Origin: CAYGSN01 sp964352675
GTDB taxonomy: Bacteria; Pseudomonadota; Alphaproteobacteria; Micavibrionales; Micavibrionaceae
Reading direction: 5' to 3'
Length of the DNA stretch: 27,933 nt
Assembly (NCBI GenBank): GCA_964352675.1
Contig: CAYGSN010000025.1
Span: 1-27,933, forward strand
The notes under the pieces are model-generated. The model made no database searches. It had not been told where the DNA came from and saw only the letters and a list, made by a program, of their open reading frames with translations. Position 1 is the first letter of the stretch. Every line of letters starts with the position of its first letter. Below, piece by piece: positions 1-8,094 of the stretch. Made by a program: the position numbers and the translations under genes.

Positions 1-2626
1 TAGCCTCTTGCATCTGCTCAAATTGGCCGGAGAGTTTCAGGCTATAGCCTGCGGGCAATTCAAGAGTTTTCAAAGCCTCTTTCAGATCCGCAATATAAGA
101 ACCAATATCCCGATCCTCAATATCGACAAATACCCAGCCATTCAGACGCGCGTCTTCAGACTTAATCATCGACGGTCCTTCGGCGATGCGGATATCGGCA
201 AGATCGGCCAGAGGAATGTGCACACCATTTGGCGTGCTCACCAGAATATTGTCCAGATCCGTTATGTGCTCTCGAAACGGTCGATCATAGCGTAGCATAA
301 TGGGGTAACGCTCTCGCCCTTCCACCGCTTCATCGAGCTGCATGCCGCCCAGTGCCGTTTGAATAACTTGCTGCACGGTTTTTAGCGCAATGCCGTAGCG
401 GGCAAGTTCGCGGCGGTCAGGAATGATCTCTATATATTTTCCGCCAACAACGCGGTCGGCAATGGCGCTGCGCGTGCCTGATACCTCCTTGGCGCGCGCT
501 TCAACGTCCTTTGCAATCCTGTCGATTTCCTGTAAATCCGATCCGGCAATCTTAATCCCGATGGGCGTACGAATACCTGTGGTAAGCATATCAAGCCGTA
601 TTTTAATCGGGTAGCCCCAGCTATCCATCATCCCCGGCAGACCAACTCTCATATTAAGGTCTGTAATTAGCTTTTGCGGTGTCATGCCCTCGCGCCATTG
701 ATCGCGGGGTTTGAGTTCAATCCACGTTTCGATCATGGCCAGCGGCGCAGGGTCTGTGGCGGTATTGGCACGCCCGGCTTTGGCAAAGACCTGCTCGATT
801 TCCGGCACTTCCATTAACTGGCGGTTTGTAACCTGTAATATTTCACGTACTTTGGCAGGCGAGACACCGGGCAAGGTCATCGGCATATAAAGCAGCCCGC
901 CTTCATAAAGCGGCGGCATGAATTCACTGCCCAGACGCGAGGCCGGAAGCGCCGTGCTAATCAAAGCGATAACGGCCAGCGCCATCGTGGTTTTACGCCA
1001 TTTCAAAGCGGCGTTCAGGAACGGGCGGTACAGCGCAATGAAAAAGCGGTTGATCGGGTTTTCATCTTCGCGCCGGATTTTACCGCGTATCAACCAGAGC
1101 ATCAGCACCGGTACCACCGTCACCGATAAGAGTGCAGCTGCCGCCATGGCATAGGTTTTGGTAAAGGCCAGCGGCGTGAACATGCGTTCTGATTGACCCG
1201 TTAAGGCAAAAACAGGAAAGAATGACACAGTGATAATCAGGAGAGAGAAAAACAGCCCCGGTCCGACTTCCTTGGCCGCATGAATTAGTGCTTTTTGTTT
1301 ATCCCCCTTATCGGCATCTGGCGCCATGTCGGAGAGCTTTCTATGCGCGTTCTCCACCATAACAATAGACGCATCCACCATCGCGCCGATGGCAATGGCT
1401 ATTCCGCCGAGCGACATGATATTGGCTGTAATGCCTTGCGCATTCATGATGATGAACGCTGCTAAAATCCCAAGCGGGATCGTAATAATGGCAACCAAAG
1501 CACTGCGGGCATGGAGCAGAAAAAGAAAGGCAATCAGCGCCACCATCAGGCTTTCTTCAATCAGCTTGTCCTTGAGATAATCAACCGAACCTTCAATCAA
1601 TTCACTGCGGTCATAGACGATTTTTAACTCAACACCCTGCGGCAACCCTTGTTTTACGCTTTCTAGCCGCTCTTTGACATTATGAATGACATCCAGTGCA
1701 TTGGCACCAGGGCGCATCACAACAATGCCGCCGACCGCTTCACCTTCGCCGTTCAGCTCGGTAATACCCCGCCTGATTGCAGGGCCTTCGACAACTCGGG
1801 CAACATCACCCACTGTGATCGGTGTACCGTCCATGCTTTTTAATACGGCTTGCGCGAGGTCTTGGGGCTTGTTCACATAGCCGAACGAGCGGATTAAATA
1901 CTCCGTTTCCGCCATTTCCAAGGTGCGCCCACCAGTTTCCTGATTGGATGAGCGCACAGCCTCGATCACCATTTGCAGCGGAATGTCATAGGCGCGTAAC
2001 TTATTCGGATCGACCAGCACCTGATATTCTTTCACAAACCCGCCAACACTGGCGACTTCGGCGACACCGTCAATGGTGGCCAACTCAAAACGTACAAACC
2101 AATCCTGCAAAGACCGCAACTTCGCCAGATCATGCTGGCCTGTTTTATCAAACAGTGCATATTGAAAGACCCAGCCCACGCCTGTTGCATCCGGCCCTAG
2201 TTCCGGCTCCACGCCGTCCGGCAACATGCCGCGCGCCTGCGAGAGATATTCCAGCGTCCGGCTGCGCGCCCAATACATATCGACGTTATCTTCAAAAATG
2301 ATATAGACAAAGGATGTACCAAACATCGAAAAACCGCGTACGATTTTAGTTTTTGGCAAGGAGAGCATCTGCGTGGAAAGGGGGTAGGTGATCTGATCTT
2401 CAATTACCTGCGGTGCCTGTCCGGGAAAGTCCGTGCGGATAATCACCTGCGTATCGGATAAATCAGGAATAGCATCCAGAGGAATCTTGGTTATGGAGAC
2501 AATCCCTGCCGCCAACAATACCAGCGCGCCCAGCATGACAAAAAACTGATTTGCCACCGACCAGTCTATAATTTTGGCCGCAAAGCTTTTGGATGGGTCG
2601 TGCATATGATCTTGATTAGTGGACAT
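1..2626 (-). CDS. cusA: CusA-type Cu(I)/Ag(I) RND efflux pump, 3' end cut by window edge
   Basis: Inner-membrane proton-driven pump of the heavy-metal RND family, which exports Cu(I)/Ag(I) with CusB and an outer-membrane channel. 875 codons are open from the ATG at 2626 to the left edge; the family is about 1040 aa, so roughly the last 170 residues lie outside. Seen: first TM helix at about residues 24-46, and the TM4 motif GAMVDASIVMVENAHRK at about 414-430, which is the CusA form rather than the CzcA form (DFGLIVDGA). LLYMP and LDMLTTG carry methionines matching the copper-relay methionines of E. coli CusA (family knowledge). GGAGG stands 8 nt before the ATG, and the start overlaps the end of cusB by 11 nt, so translation is probably coupled. 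No outer-membrane component is seen beside it. Metal specificity is inferred from motifs only. Confidence 0.93.
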   Translation of the reverse strand, partial: MSTNQDHMHDPSKSFAAKIIDWSVANQFFVMLGALVLLAAGIVSITKIPLDAIPDLSDTQVIIRTDFPGQAPQVIEDQITYPLSTQMLSLPKTKIVRGFSMFGTSFVYIIFEDNVDMYWARSRTLEYLSQARGMLPDGVEPELGPDATGVGWVFQYALFDKTGQHDLAKLRSLQDWFVRFELATIDGVAEVASVGGFVKEYQVLVDPNKLRAYDIPLQMVIEAVRSSNQETGGRTLEMAETEYLIRSFGYVNKPQDLAQAVLKSMDGTPITVGDVARVVEGPAIRRGITELNGEGEAVGGIVVMRPGANALDVIHNVKERLESVKQGLPQGVELKIVYDRSELIEGSVDYLKDKLIEESLMVALIAFLFLLHARSALVAIITIPLGILAAFIIMNAQGITANIMSLGGIAIAIGAMVDASIVMVENAHRKLSDMAPDADKGDKQKALIHAAKEVGPGLFFSLLIITVSFFPVFALTGQSERMFTPLAFTKTYAMAAAALLSVTVVPVLMLWLIRGKIRREDENPINRFFIALYRPFLNAALKWRKTTMALAVIALISTALPASRLGSEFMPPLYEGGLLYMPMTLPGVSPAKVREILQVTNRQLMEVPEIEQVFAKAGRANTATDPAPLAMIETWIELKPRDQWREGMTPQKLITDLNMRVGLPGMMDSWGYPIKIRLDMLTTGIRTPIGIKIAGSDLQEIDRIAKDVEARAKEVSGTRSAIADRVVGGKYIEIIPDRRELARYGIALKTVQQVIQTALGGMQLDEAVEGRERYPIMLRYDRPFREHITDLDNILVSTPNGVHIPLADLADIRIAEGPSMIKSEDARLNGWVFVDIEDRDIGSYIADLKEALKTLELPAGYSLKLSGQFEQMQEA

Positions 2627-4049
2627 GGCTCTGGCCTCCATCTTGCGATGTTGGCTGGCTTGTCATGCCTTCCATTTGTTCACCGCCATGGTCATGCCCC
2701 ATCGCCGCCATGCCGCCTTTAAGGTTGCTTTCCGCATCCAGCATAAACTGACCGGATGTAACGATACTCTGTCCGTGGGATAGGCCGCTTGTAATTTCTG
2801 TCAGGCCTTGCGATGTAATCCCCGTTTCCACCATGACAGGACGGAAATAGCCGTCTCCGGCATCTTCAATTACATATGCACCCATTTTGCTGTAAAGCAC
2901 AGCTTCGCTCGGCACAGCCAATCGAGATTGCGTGTCGGCACTAAAAGCAACATCAACATAGGTATCAGGCTTTAAAGAGCCATTCGGATTATCGAGCACA
3001 AGACGTACGGTGACGGTACGATTTTTCGGGTCATTAACAGGGTGAATGAAATCAACTAGCGCTTCATTTTTTTTACCTGTTTCGGAAACAGTAATCTTTG
3101 CGGGGGTGCCAACTTCTAAAAACTGAACATCACGCAGCGGGACATCCGCATTGATCCACACTTTGGAAAAATCCTGTAATTTTAATACATTTCCGCCTTC
3201 ATTCACGTGTCCGCCTTTACGCACGTTCAGCATTGTAACCGTGCCATCTTCATGTGCGTAAAACGGTGTTTCTTCAAAAAATTTACCACGCTCTTTTAAT
3301 TCTGCGATGGCTTTATCGTCCATGCCGTAAAGGCGCAGTCTTTGCGCGGCATTTCCTACGCGCGACCCAATCAAAAAATCTGACTGGGCGTTCATTAAAT
3401 CCGGGCTGTAATAGGTGAAAAGTAGATCACCTTTTTTGACTGTGTCCCCCACAGCATCAACGGCCAGATCAACAATCCAGCCTTTGGTGCGTACATCCAC
3501 CGCATATTCCAGCCTTGTGCTGGGCGTGATCTTACCAAAAGCGCGAATGCTTTTTCCAAATTCATGATGGCTAACGCCGGAGGTTTTCACCCCCAGCGTC
3601 TGAATATAGGAAGGGTCAATCAAAAAAGCGCCTTCCGGCTTGTCTTCATGTCCTTCATGAGATACGGCACCATCATCTTTTGGCACCAGATTCATCCCGC
3701 AAATAGGACAGTTATCTCCGTCTTCTCCTGTAATATGCGGGTGCATCGGGCAGATATAAACCTGCTTGCCATCGGCATCCTTTGCAGATGGAGTGGGCGA
3801 ATGCATTTCATGATCGTGATTGTCATGACTTTGCTCGGTATCCATATCCATGGCTTTATCTTCCATGGGAACAAGATGCATCCCGCAGATTGGGCAGTTA
3901 TCGCCCTCCATTCCTGTTTCTTCAGGATGCATCGGACAATGATGGGTGTGTGCCGGTGCCTCGCTTTGTGCGACAGAAGAGCTGTTTTCAGCCGCCATAG
4001 CTCCCGGCAGGAAGGCAAACAAAATTAAGGTAAAAAATAAAACACGCAT
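2616..4049 (-). CDS. cusB: CusB-type periplasmic adaptor with two heavy-metal-binding modules
   Basis: Membrane-fusion protein linking CusA to an outer-membrane channel and handing metal to the pump. The 477-aa product has a signal peptide (about residues 1-20, cleavage after GAMA). Two copies of a CPMHP...CPICGM module follow, at about residues 38-62 and 99-123, separated by a His/Met/Asp-rich linker. The usual adaptor domains come next (barrel-sandwich/lipoyl and beta-barrel, about 150-430), and the tail is rich in His and Met. Many CusB/CopZ-like proteins have a single such module; the duplication suggests high metal-loading capacity (inference). AAGGAG lies 7 nt before the start. It is followed by cusA with overlap and preceded at 54 nt by a small secreted protein, probably one transcript. 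Confidence 0.92.
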   Translation of the reverse strand: MRVLFFTLILFAFLPGAMAAENSSSVAQSEAPAHTHHCPMHPEETGMEGDNCPICGMHLVPMEDKAMDMDTEQSHDNHDHEMHSPTPSAKDADGKQVYICPMHPHITGEDGDNCPICGMNLVPKDDGAVSHEGHEDKPEGAFLIDPSYIQTLGVKTSGVSHHEFGKSIRAFGKITPSTRLEYAVDVRTKGWIVDLAVDAVGDTVKKGDLLFTYYSPDLMNAQSDFLIGSRVGNAAQRLRLYGMDDKAIAELKERGKFFEETPFYAHEDGTVTMLNVRKGGHVNEGGNVLKLQDFSKVWINADVPLRDVQFLEVGTPAKITVSETGKKNEALVDFIHPVNDPKNRTVTVRLVLDNPNGSLKPDTYVDVAFSADTQSRLAVPSEAVLYSKMGAYVIEDAGDGYFRPVMVETGITSQGLTEITSGLSHGQSIVTSGQFMLDAESNLKGGMAAMGHDHGGEQMEGMTSQPTSQDGGQSHVH

Positions 4050-4103
4050 AGCTAAAGCTCCTTTCTTATAAGGCGTGAAAAAACCGTCAAGAAAAGAGCG
4101 TGG

Positions 4104-4505
4104 TTAGATACGCAGACGCTGCGTTGTCAAATAAAGATCGTGATTATTGAGATGGGGCGGACTATCGTCAAAAGGCGGTCCACGAATAAAATGACCGGAC
4201 GCCGAAAGGAAATCATAGTGCGGTGTTATATCTGCCCATACGAAATCAATATGATCAACGGACAAATCAGGTTGCACTAAATCGGCTGGGATACCTGATT
4301 GAAACAAATCAACGCCCATGCAATCCAGAGCGAACATTGGACCACTTTTCTGTCCATCCTTTTGAGCTTCTTCGCTTTGATGACAGGGTATCGGCTCCGC
4401 AGCCTGAGCAGATTGCATCGGACAAAACGCCATAACACACGTCAAAACAGGCGTGAGCATCAAAAGCGTCATAAATCCAAGCATTATTCTGCGCATAAAG
4501 CTCAT
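4104..4505 (-). CDS. Small secreted protein of the copper locus, function unknown
   Basis: 133 aa with an N-terminal signal peptide (hydrophobic about residues 7-27, AQAA cleavage region) and a short mature part of about 95 aa. Cysteines occur in the leader region (TCVMAFCPMQ) and in the mature part (PCHQSE, LDCMGVD), and the C-terminus ends TTQRLRI after a proline-rich stretch. It resembles in general build the small Cys/His periplasmic proteins (DUF2946-like) often found in copper operons, but I cannot assign a family firmly. It sits 54 nt upstream of cusB and 34 nt after a small membrane protein, on the same strand. No clear ribosome binding site; an ATG three codons inside (4496) is an alternative start. 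Role in periplasmic copper handling is inference from position. Confidence 0.75.
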   Translation of the reverse strand: MSFMRRIMLGFMTLLMLTPVLTCVMAFCPMQSAQAAEPIPCHQSEEAQKDGQKSGPMFALDCMGVDLFQSGIPADLVQPDLSVDHIDFVWADITPHYDFLSASGHFIRGPPFDDSPPHLNNHDLYLTTQRLRI

Positions 4506-4539
4506 AATACATTATTCGCTTTAAAAGTCCATTAAGTTA

Positions 4540-4839
4540 CTAAATACTCTGCCAAATCCAATACAGCACTAGACCAATCACGCCCCATGTCAGGACAAAG
4601 AAAAATGCGATACGGATAAATATCCCAAGAGCGCCTAAAATACCGCCAACAATGACTGCCGGAATAATGGTCGAGGCAAACCGCGCCCATTTTGGCCACT
4701 CGTCTGGAATAAACTCCTGAATATTGTAGCCGGTGAAGAGCGCAGCAGCGATAAAGACCCAGAAACTCCACACGCCGATCGCGTGGAATTCATATTCCTC
4801 TTCATCCATAAAATCATTGCCGACGCGTCTATATGCCAT
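4540..4839 (-). CDS. Small three-TM membrane protein next to mobilisation genes
   Basis: 99 aa, with three predicted membrane segments at about residues 18-40, 53-73 and 76-96, and an acidic N-terminus (MDEEEYEFH). Not recognised as a named family. It begins 3 nt after the stop of the ribbon-helix-helix gene and has GAGG 8 nt before its ATG, so it is very likely co-transcribed with the relaxase and RHH genes. In related elements a TraG/VirD4 coupling protein often follows the RHH gene; this protein is far too short and lacks Walker motifs, so it is not one. It could belong either to the mobilisation unit or to the copper operon that starts 34 nt further on. Confidence 0.75.
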   Translation of the reverse strand: MAYRRVGNDFMDEEEYEFHAIGVWSFWVFIAAALFTGYNIQEFIPDEWPKWARFASTIIPAVIVGGILGALGIFIRIAFFFVLTWGVIGLVLYWIWQSI

Positions 4840-4842
4840 GAA

Positions 4843-5262
4843 TTAGACCTCTTCACGATCCGATAGGGGCTTTAATTCAGACATATTGCGCACAATATTT
4901 TCCATGAAGGCATCAAGCCGTGCATTGGCCTCCGCTTCTCGCGGAGCTTTACTGTCTTCTGGAATGGAAGGATGGTGCATAAAAAACTCATGGCTAAATT
5001 TCAAGATCAGCTCTTGCATGAAGGCCAGATCACGCGCTGTTTTCTTCCGGTGCATGGCTAAAGAGGCCGAGAACTGATTATAAAGCTTCACCAGATCAGC
5101 ATCACGGTCATTACGGTGTTCAGGAAACATCGCATAGCGAAGGCCGTCATTCACAATCGCAGAAACATTAGGATTATGAGAGACTTTCATCTGCTTTTCC
5201 AATGCCTCCCAGACTTCTGCATCAAAATAAACTGTCTTTTGTACCCGTTTGGTTTTGGCCAT
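4843..5262 (-). CDS. Ribbon-helix-helix (CopG-like) mobilisation accessory protein
   Basis: 139 aa. Residues about 6-50 (KRVQKTVYFDAEVWEALEKQ, then a second helix ending VNDGLRYAMF) have the beta-strand/helix/helix form of a CopG/MetJ-type DNA-binding domain. The remainder is charged and probably helical. Located 2 nt after the relaxase stop, in the same direction. In alphaproteobacterial conjugative elements a CopG-type protein often sits between a DUF3363-type relaxase and the coupling-protein gene, and related proteins help relaxases bind oriT; that role is inferred. It could also repress the mobilisation operon. No catalytic motifs are visible. Confidence 0.8.
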   Translation of the reverse strand: MAKTKRVQKTVYFDAEVWEALEKQMKVSHNPNVSAIVNDGLRYAMFPEHRNDRDADLVKLYNQFSASLAMHRKKTARDLAFMQELILKFSHEFFMHHPSIPEDSKAPREAEANARLDAFMENIVRNMSELKPLSDREEV

Positions 5263-5264
5263 GC

Positions 5265-6500
5265 TTATAGCTCCATTTCATTATCATCATCACGCCCGCG
5301 TGAGGATTGCTGCCTGTCTTGCTGNNNNNNNNNNNNNNNNNNNNNNNNNNNNNNNNNNNNNNNNNNNNNNNNNNNNNNNNNNNNNNNNNNNNNNNNNNNN
5401 NNNNNNNNNNNNNNNNNNNNNNNNGCTGGCCCTTTATCCAAAACGCGCCCTTCAATGACCTGCCCCTCACCGGCCTTTAGAGAATAGACTTCCAGATCAT
5501 CCAAGCCCTCTACGCGCTCATAGAGCTTTTTAATAACATCATTGCGCGTGGCAATACTGGCCAAAACATCTCTGTAACCTTCTTTTAGGGTATAAACGCC
5601 CGGAGGATTTTCGATAGCCATACCGCTTGATGCCAGATAGCGTAATCGTCCTTTCAGGACAGATTCATAATGCGCCGATTTACCGAAGTTATTATCTTTG
5701 CGGACATCGATTGTCTGATCGTCGCCTACCTGCTTTTCAATAAAACGGTCTAAAGAAGTGACCCGCAGCGCGTCCACTTCCTTCTCCAATCCTTTTTGAA
5801 TATCCTCTACTGAACGCTCGCCCAATAACTCGGTTGCAATCTCCTGCGCTCTTGCGCGAATGCCAAATGCGATATAATCGCGGGCCATCACAAGATCCTC
5901 ACCCCGAGCGTCTTTGCCCCGAATAATCACATGCGCATGAACATCATCGGTATCATAATGAACTGCCGCCACCCATGAGAGTTTGGTCTTGAGATCGCCT
6001 TCGACCCGCTTCATTACCTCCCGAACATAGCCTCTGAAATCTTCGATCTCATCGCCCCGTTCGGGAGAGATGATCATCCGAAAATGGTGACGGTCATTTT
6101 TACATAGCTCGAAAAAATCCTGCCGCTCCAACCCCTCGTTTTTAGCATCAAACAGGATGGCTTTTTCACCATCCTCCCCTGCCCTGTTTCGGCTAATGTA
6201 ATGGATGTGATGATAGAGATTTTGCCCGCCGGAATTTGCGCCCGATCCAACCCCTTTGGTCTTGTTCTTCACCGGATTGATTTTCACCACCACGCGCTGC
6301 GCCGATGCCAAACCTGCAAATGAATTGCCGCGCATCAACCCCGATCTGCGTTTGATTCTCGATGCGCCTGACTTTACCTCACCGTGACGATTGAGCTTTT
6401 TAAAAAACGCTTTTCTGGGGCTATCTCTGGTCACGATCAATGGCCGGGAAACGCCGTCGCTCCCCGTAAAACTCTCGCCACTAATCCGATCTAAAAACAT
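5265..6500 (-). CDS. MOBP/VirD2-like relaxase (DUF3363/RlxS type), interrupted by assembly gap
   Basis: Relaxase that nicks oriT and leads the transferred strand. The N-terminal part shows RVVVK, then LYHHIHYISR, DRHHFRMIISPE and the HUH-type metal motif HYDTDDVHAHVIIRGKD, in the order of the family. After about 360 residues the sequence enters 100 N and resumes for only 20 codons before the stop. Family members are usually about 600-650 aa, so the gap probably hides much of the DUF3363 C-terminal domain; the reading frame across N is not evidence of continuity. The ATG at 6500 is chosen; an upstream GTG at 6524 lacks a ribosome site. Followed at 2 nt by the RHH gene. No T4SS or TraG gene is visible, so the element may be mobilisable rather than self-transmissible. 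Confidence 0.85.
   Translation of the reverse strand: MFLDRISGESFTGSDGVSRPLIVTRDSPRKAFFKKLNRHGEVKSGASRIKRRSGLMRGNSFAGLASAQRVVVKINPVKNKTKGVGSGANSGGQNLYHHIHYISRNRAGEDGEKAILFDAKNEGLERQDFFELCKNDRHHFRMIISPERGDEIEDFRGYVREVMKRVEGDLKTKLSWVAAVHYDTDDVHAHVIIRGKDARGEDLVMARDYIAFGIRARAQEIATELLGERSVEDIQKGLEKEVDALRVTSLDRFIEKQVGDDQTIDVRKDNNFGKSAHYESVLKGRLRYLASSGMAIENPPGVYTLKEGYRDVLASIATRNDVIKKLYERVEGLDDLEVYSLKAGEGQVIEGRVLDKGPXXXXXXXXXXXXXXXXXXXXXXXXXXXXXXXXXXQQDRQQSSRGRDDDNEMEL
5325..5424. other. Assembly gap of 100 N
   Basis: A run of exactly 100 N, the customary placeholder for a scaffold gap of unknown length. It falls inside the relaxase gene, between its catalytic domain and its last 20 codons. True sequence here could be shorter or much longer than 100 bases. 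Confidence 0.99.
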
Positions 6501-6755
6501 AAACTTCGCTTTCCAAGCTCTCACAAAATCGCAATTTTACACCTTCTTACTATACAACTTATTTTAAGTTATAACAAGTATTATAAACGTGCAAATAATA
6601 CAATTATAACAATATGTTCATATAAATATAATTTATATCTTTTATCTTGTATTAAAATATTTCTCCTAAGCACCCCATACTTTCACACTCATTCGCTATC
6701 CTATCTGCTTTCAACTTACCCTGTCTCCAAGCTCTACATCATAGTTAATTGGAAG
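6501..6755. other. AT-rich leader of the relaxase gene; candidate promoter/oriT region
   Basis: Non-coding, strongly AT-rich. Contains a small hairpin AACTTA-TTT-TAAGTT at 6556-6570 and repeated TTATAA/ATAATA tracts. The position directly upstream of a relaxase is where oriT often lies, but I see no recognisable nic consensus, so this is only a candidate. No open frame of note. Confidence 0.3.
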
Positions 6756-6791
6756 CACAAAAAACGCCCTCATCATTTCTGACAAGAGCGT
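6756..6791 (-). terminator. Rho-independent terminator (second of a pair) after DUF736
   Basis: On the minus strand ACGCTCTT pairs with GAGGGCGT (two G-U pairs) across a 12-nt loop and is followed by TTTTTTGTG. Arms at 6764-6771 and 6784-6791. It lies just beyond the stronger terminator at 6804-6828. Confidence 0.6.
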
Positions 6792-6803
6792 ATTTCGAAC
6801 ATG

Positions 6804-6828
6804 AAAAAGCCCCTCTTTGCGAGGGGCT
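6804..6828 (-). terminator. Strong rho-independent terminator after DUF736
   Basis: Perfect 8-bp stem AGCCCCTC/GAGGGGCT (6808-6815 and 6821-6828), 5-nt loop, then TTTTTC in the minus direction. Ends the DUF736 transcript 8 nt after its stop. Confidence 0.85.
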
Positions 6829-6836
6829 AATTTGAG

Positions 6837-7142
6837 TTAGTTTTGGCGTGACCAGATTAAAATATACTGGTCGTCTTTTTGAACCAGATTAGCGTAAATC
6901 GGATTTGAGAATTCCGGCGCATCAATCTGAACGGAGATATATGGATTTTGATTATCGCTAATCTTATTCCACCCAGCCCCTGCTTCGAAGCTTCCGATTT
7001 TGGCTCTGAAATCAGGCTTGTTATCATTCGCTTCAGCATCACCGATGGGCTGTAGTTTAAGATGAAGATTCAAGGTCGCTGTTTTCAGTTTTCCTTCAAA
7101 ACTTCCATTCTCTTGTTTTTTCATATTCGCTATAATTGACAT
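6837..7142 (-). CDS. DUF736 family protein
   Basis: 101 aa from the ATG at 7142, chosen because AAGGAAA precedes it at good spacing; a longer upstream frame has no such site. Matches the DUF736 pattern: a KKQENGSFEGKLKTATLNL start, a central PDFRAKIG...GAGWNK segment, YISVQIDAPEFSNPIYANL, and the final LIWSRQ. DUF736 proteins are small soluble proteins of unknown biochemical role, found almost only on alphaproteobacterial plasmids and ICEs near parB, relaxase and ardC-like genes, as here. Two tandem terminators follow. Its leader (7143-7405) has an 11-bp inverted repeat. Confidence 0.88.
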   Translation of the reverse strand: MSIIANMKKQENGSFEGKLKTATLNLHLKLQPIGDAEANDNKPDFRAKIGSFEAGAGWNKISDNQNPYISVQIDAPEFSNPIYANLVQKDDQYILIWSRQN

Positions 7143-7232
7143 TGTATTTTCCTTTTCTTGATTATCACCAGAGCAACACCTTATTGCCCTTTCTGATGGC
7201 ATAAAATTCACTGGCCGGCTTCGACGCGTCAC

Positions 7233-7290
7233 AGAATAAATTTGTCACCGCGAGGAATTTGAGCGAATGCGAAAAGGGGAAATTTATTCT
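7233..7290. repeat. Inverted repeat in the DUF736 leader
   Basis: AGAATAAATTT (7233-7243) and its exact reverse complement (7280-7290), 36-nt spacer rich in GCGA/GAGCGAA steps. Lies 91 nt upstream of the DUF736 start in a 263-nt non-coding gap; possible operator or hairpin leader. Confidence 0.55.
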
Positions 7291-7405
7291 TGAAGCATAG
7301 GCGAAGGCAGGTCAGTTAAATTGCCCAATCTTGAAAGGCATAAGGCTGTTTGGTCGATAATTTCCAAAAAAAGGAAATCGTCAGCATTATTGCAACACTG
7401 TAAAT

Positions 7406-7714
7406 CTAGGTTTTGAGTTGAGAGGTAAAATCCATGCTACCATGTAATATAGCAATTAAATAAACAGTTCGGTCTTCGATACGATAAATCAGACTGTGTT
7501 CGCCAATTTTGTATGCGCGATAAATCTGGGGAATATCTGGGCGCACATGACCATATAATTTCGGGTTTTCTTCGAGTTTTCGTAAACCCTCTTTGAGCAT
7601 CCCTGTATAAATCCAGACCTGCTTTTCACCATAGGTCTTGAGTGTATATCGCTGAATGGATTTAAAATCTTTTTCCGCGCGTGCTGAAAATTCGATTTGG
7701 TAGTTTTCAGACAT
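7406..7714 (-). CDS. parE: ParE/RelE-superfamily toxin
   Basis: 102 aa. The fold signature of the ParE family is visible: an N-terminal strand (YQIEFSARAEKDFKSIQRYT), a long helical hairpin, then PKLYGHVRPDIPQIYRAYKIGEH and the C-terminal strands YRIEDRTVYLIAILHG. ParE toxins poison DNA gyrase; RelE relatives cut mRNA, and the ParD-type partner favours ParE. It overlaps the upstream antitoxin gene by 8 nt, the usual coupling in such modules. Likely repressed by the antitoxin-toxin complex through the palindrome upstream of parD. Its presence between DUF736 and parB fits a plasmid-addiction role. Confidence 0.87.
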   Translation of the reverse strand: MSENYQIEFSARAEKDFKSIQRYTLKTYGEKQVWIYTGMLKEGLRKLEENPKLYGHVRPDIPQIYRAYKIGEHSLIYRIEDRTVYLIAILHGSMDFTSQLKT

Positions 7715-7967
7715 CTTCTTTTAAAACGTCCTCTGTCATACTATCCAGCATCTTGGGCGAATATTTTTTCGTGCGGCCTGCTTGAATATCGGCCTCCCCT
7801 TCCAAAATAGCGCTATGAATAAAAGCCATTTGTTTTGAAGGTGTTTCATTATTCATGTGAAGGCGTAAAGCATCCTTAACCACTTCGGCATAAGTGCTGT
7901 ATAATCCTGATCCAATTAAACCTTTGACGTAGGATTCATAAGGATCACCTAAATCAATATTGGGCAT
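7707..7967 (-). CDS. parD: ParD-family antitoxin
   Basis: 86 aa from the ATG at 7967; an in-frame ATG at 7979 overlaps the GGAGGT ribosome site that serves 7967, so the shorter start is preferred. The N-terminal 45 residues (IDLGDPYESYVKGLIGSGLY, TYAEVVKDALRLH) form a ribbon-helix-helix DNA-binding domain, and the acidic flexible C-terminus (KYSPKMLDSMTEDVLKEDV) would bind the toxin. Neutralises the downstream ParE and probably represses the operon from the 15-bp palindrome at 8003-8017. Confidence 0.87.
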   Translation of the reverse strand: MPNIDLGDPYESYVKGLIGSGLYSTYAEVVKDALRLHMNNETPSKQMAFIHSAILEGEADIQAGRTKKYSPKMLDSMTEDVLKEDV

Positions 7968-8002
7968 TTTTACCTCCATAAAACAATTTTAAAGCATAAA
8001 TA

Positions 8003-8017
8003 ATACAATTATTGTAT
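8003..8017. promoter_or_regulatory. Palindromic operator candidate upstream of parDE
   Basis: ATACAAT-T-ATTGTAT, a perfect 15-bp palindrome 35 nt upstream of parD. Ribbon-helix-helix antitoxins typically bind such sites for autorepression. Binding is inferred from position and symmetry. Confidence 0.55.
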
Positions 8018-8058
8018 CATATCTGCTTCAATTAGCATAGAATTTTTCACATCTACGT

Positions 8059-8090
8059 AAATCCCTGCGCCGTGAAGCGCAGGGATTTTT
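8059..8090. terminator. Terminator hairpin between parB and parD
   Basis: 11-bp perfect stem (8059-8069 with 8078-8088), loop CCGTGAAG. The plus-strand side is followed by a longer T tract than the minus side, but the only gene ending here is parB on the minus strand, 5 nt away. Probably works in both directions. Confidence 0.65.
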
Positions 8091-8094
8091 ATGT

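Noticed and set aside
3564..4028. 154-codon plus-strand frame opposite cusB
   Set aside because: Lies wholly within the well-supported cusB gene on the other strand; an antisense shadow of its metal-binding repeats.
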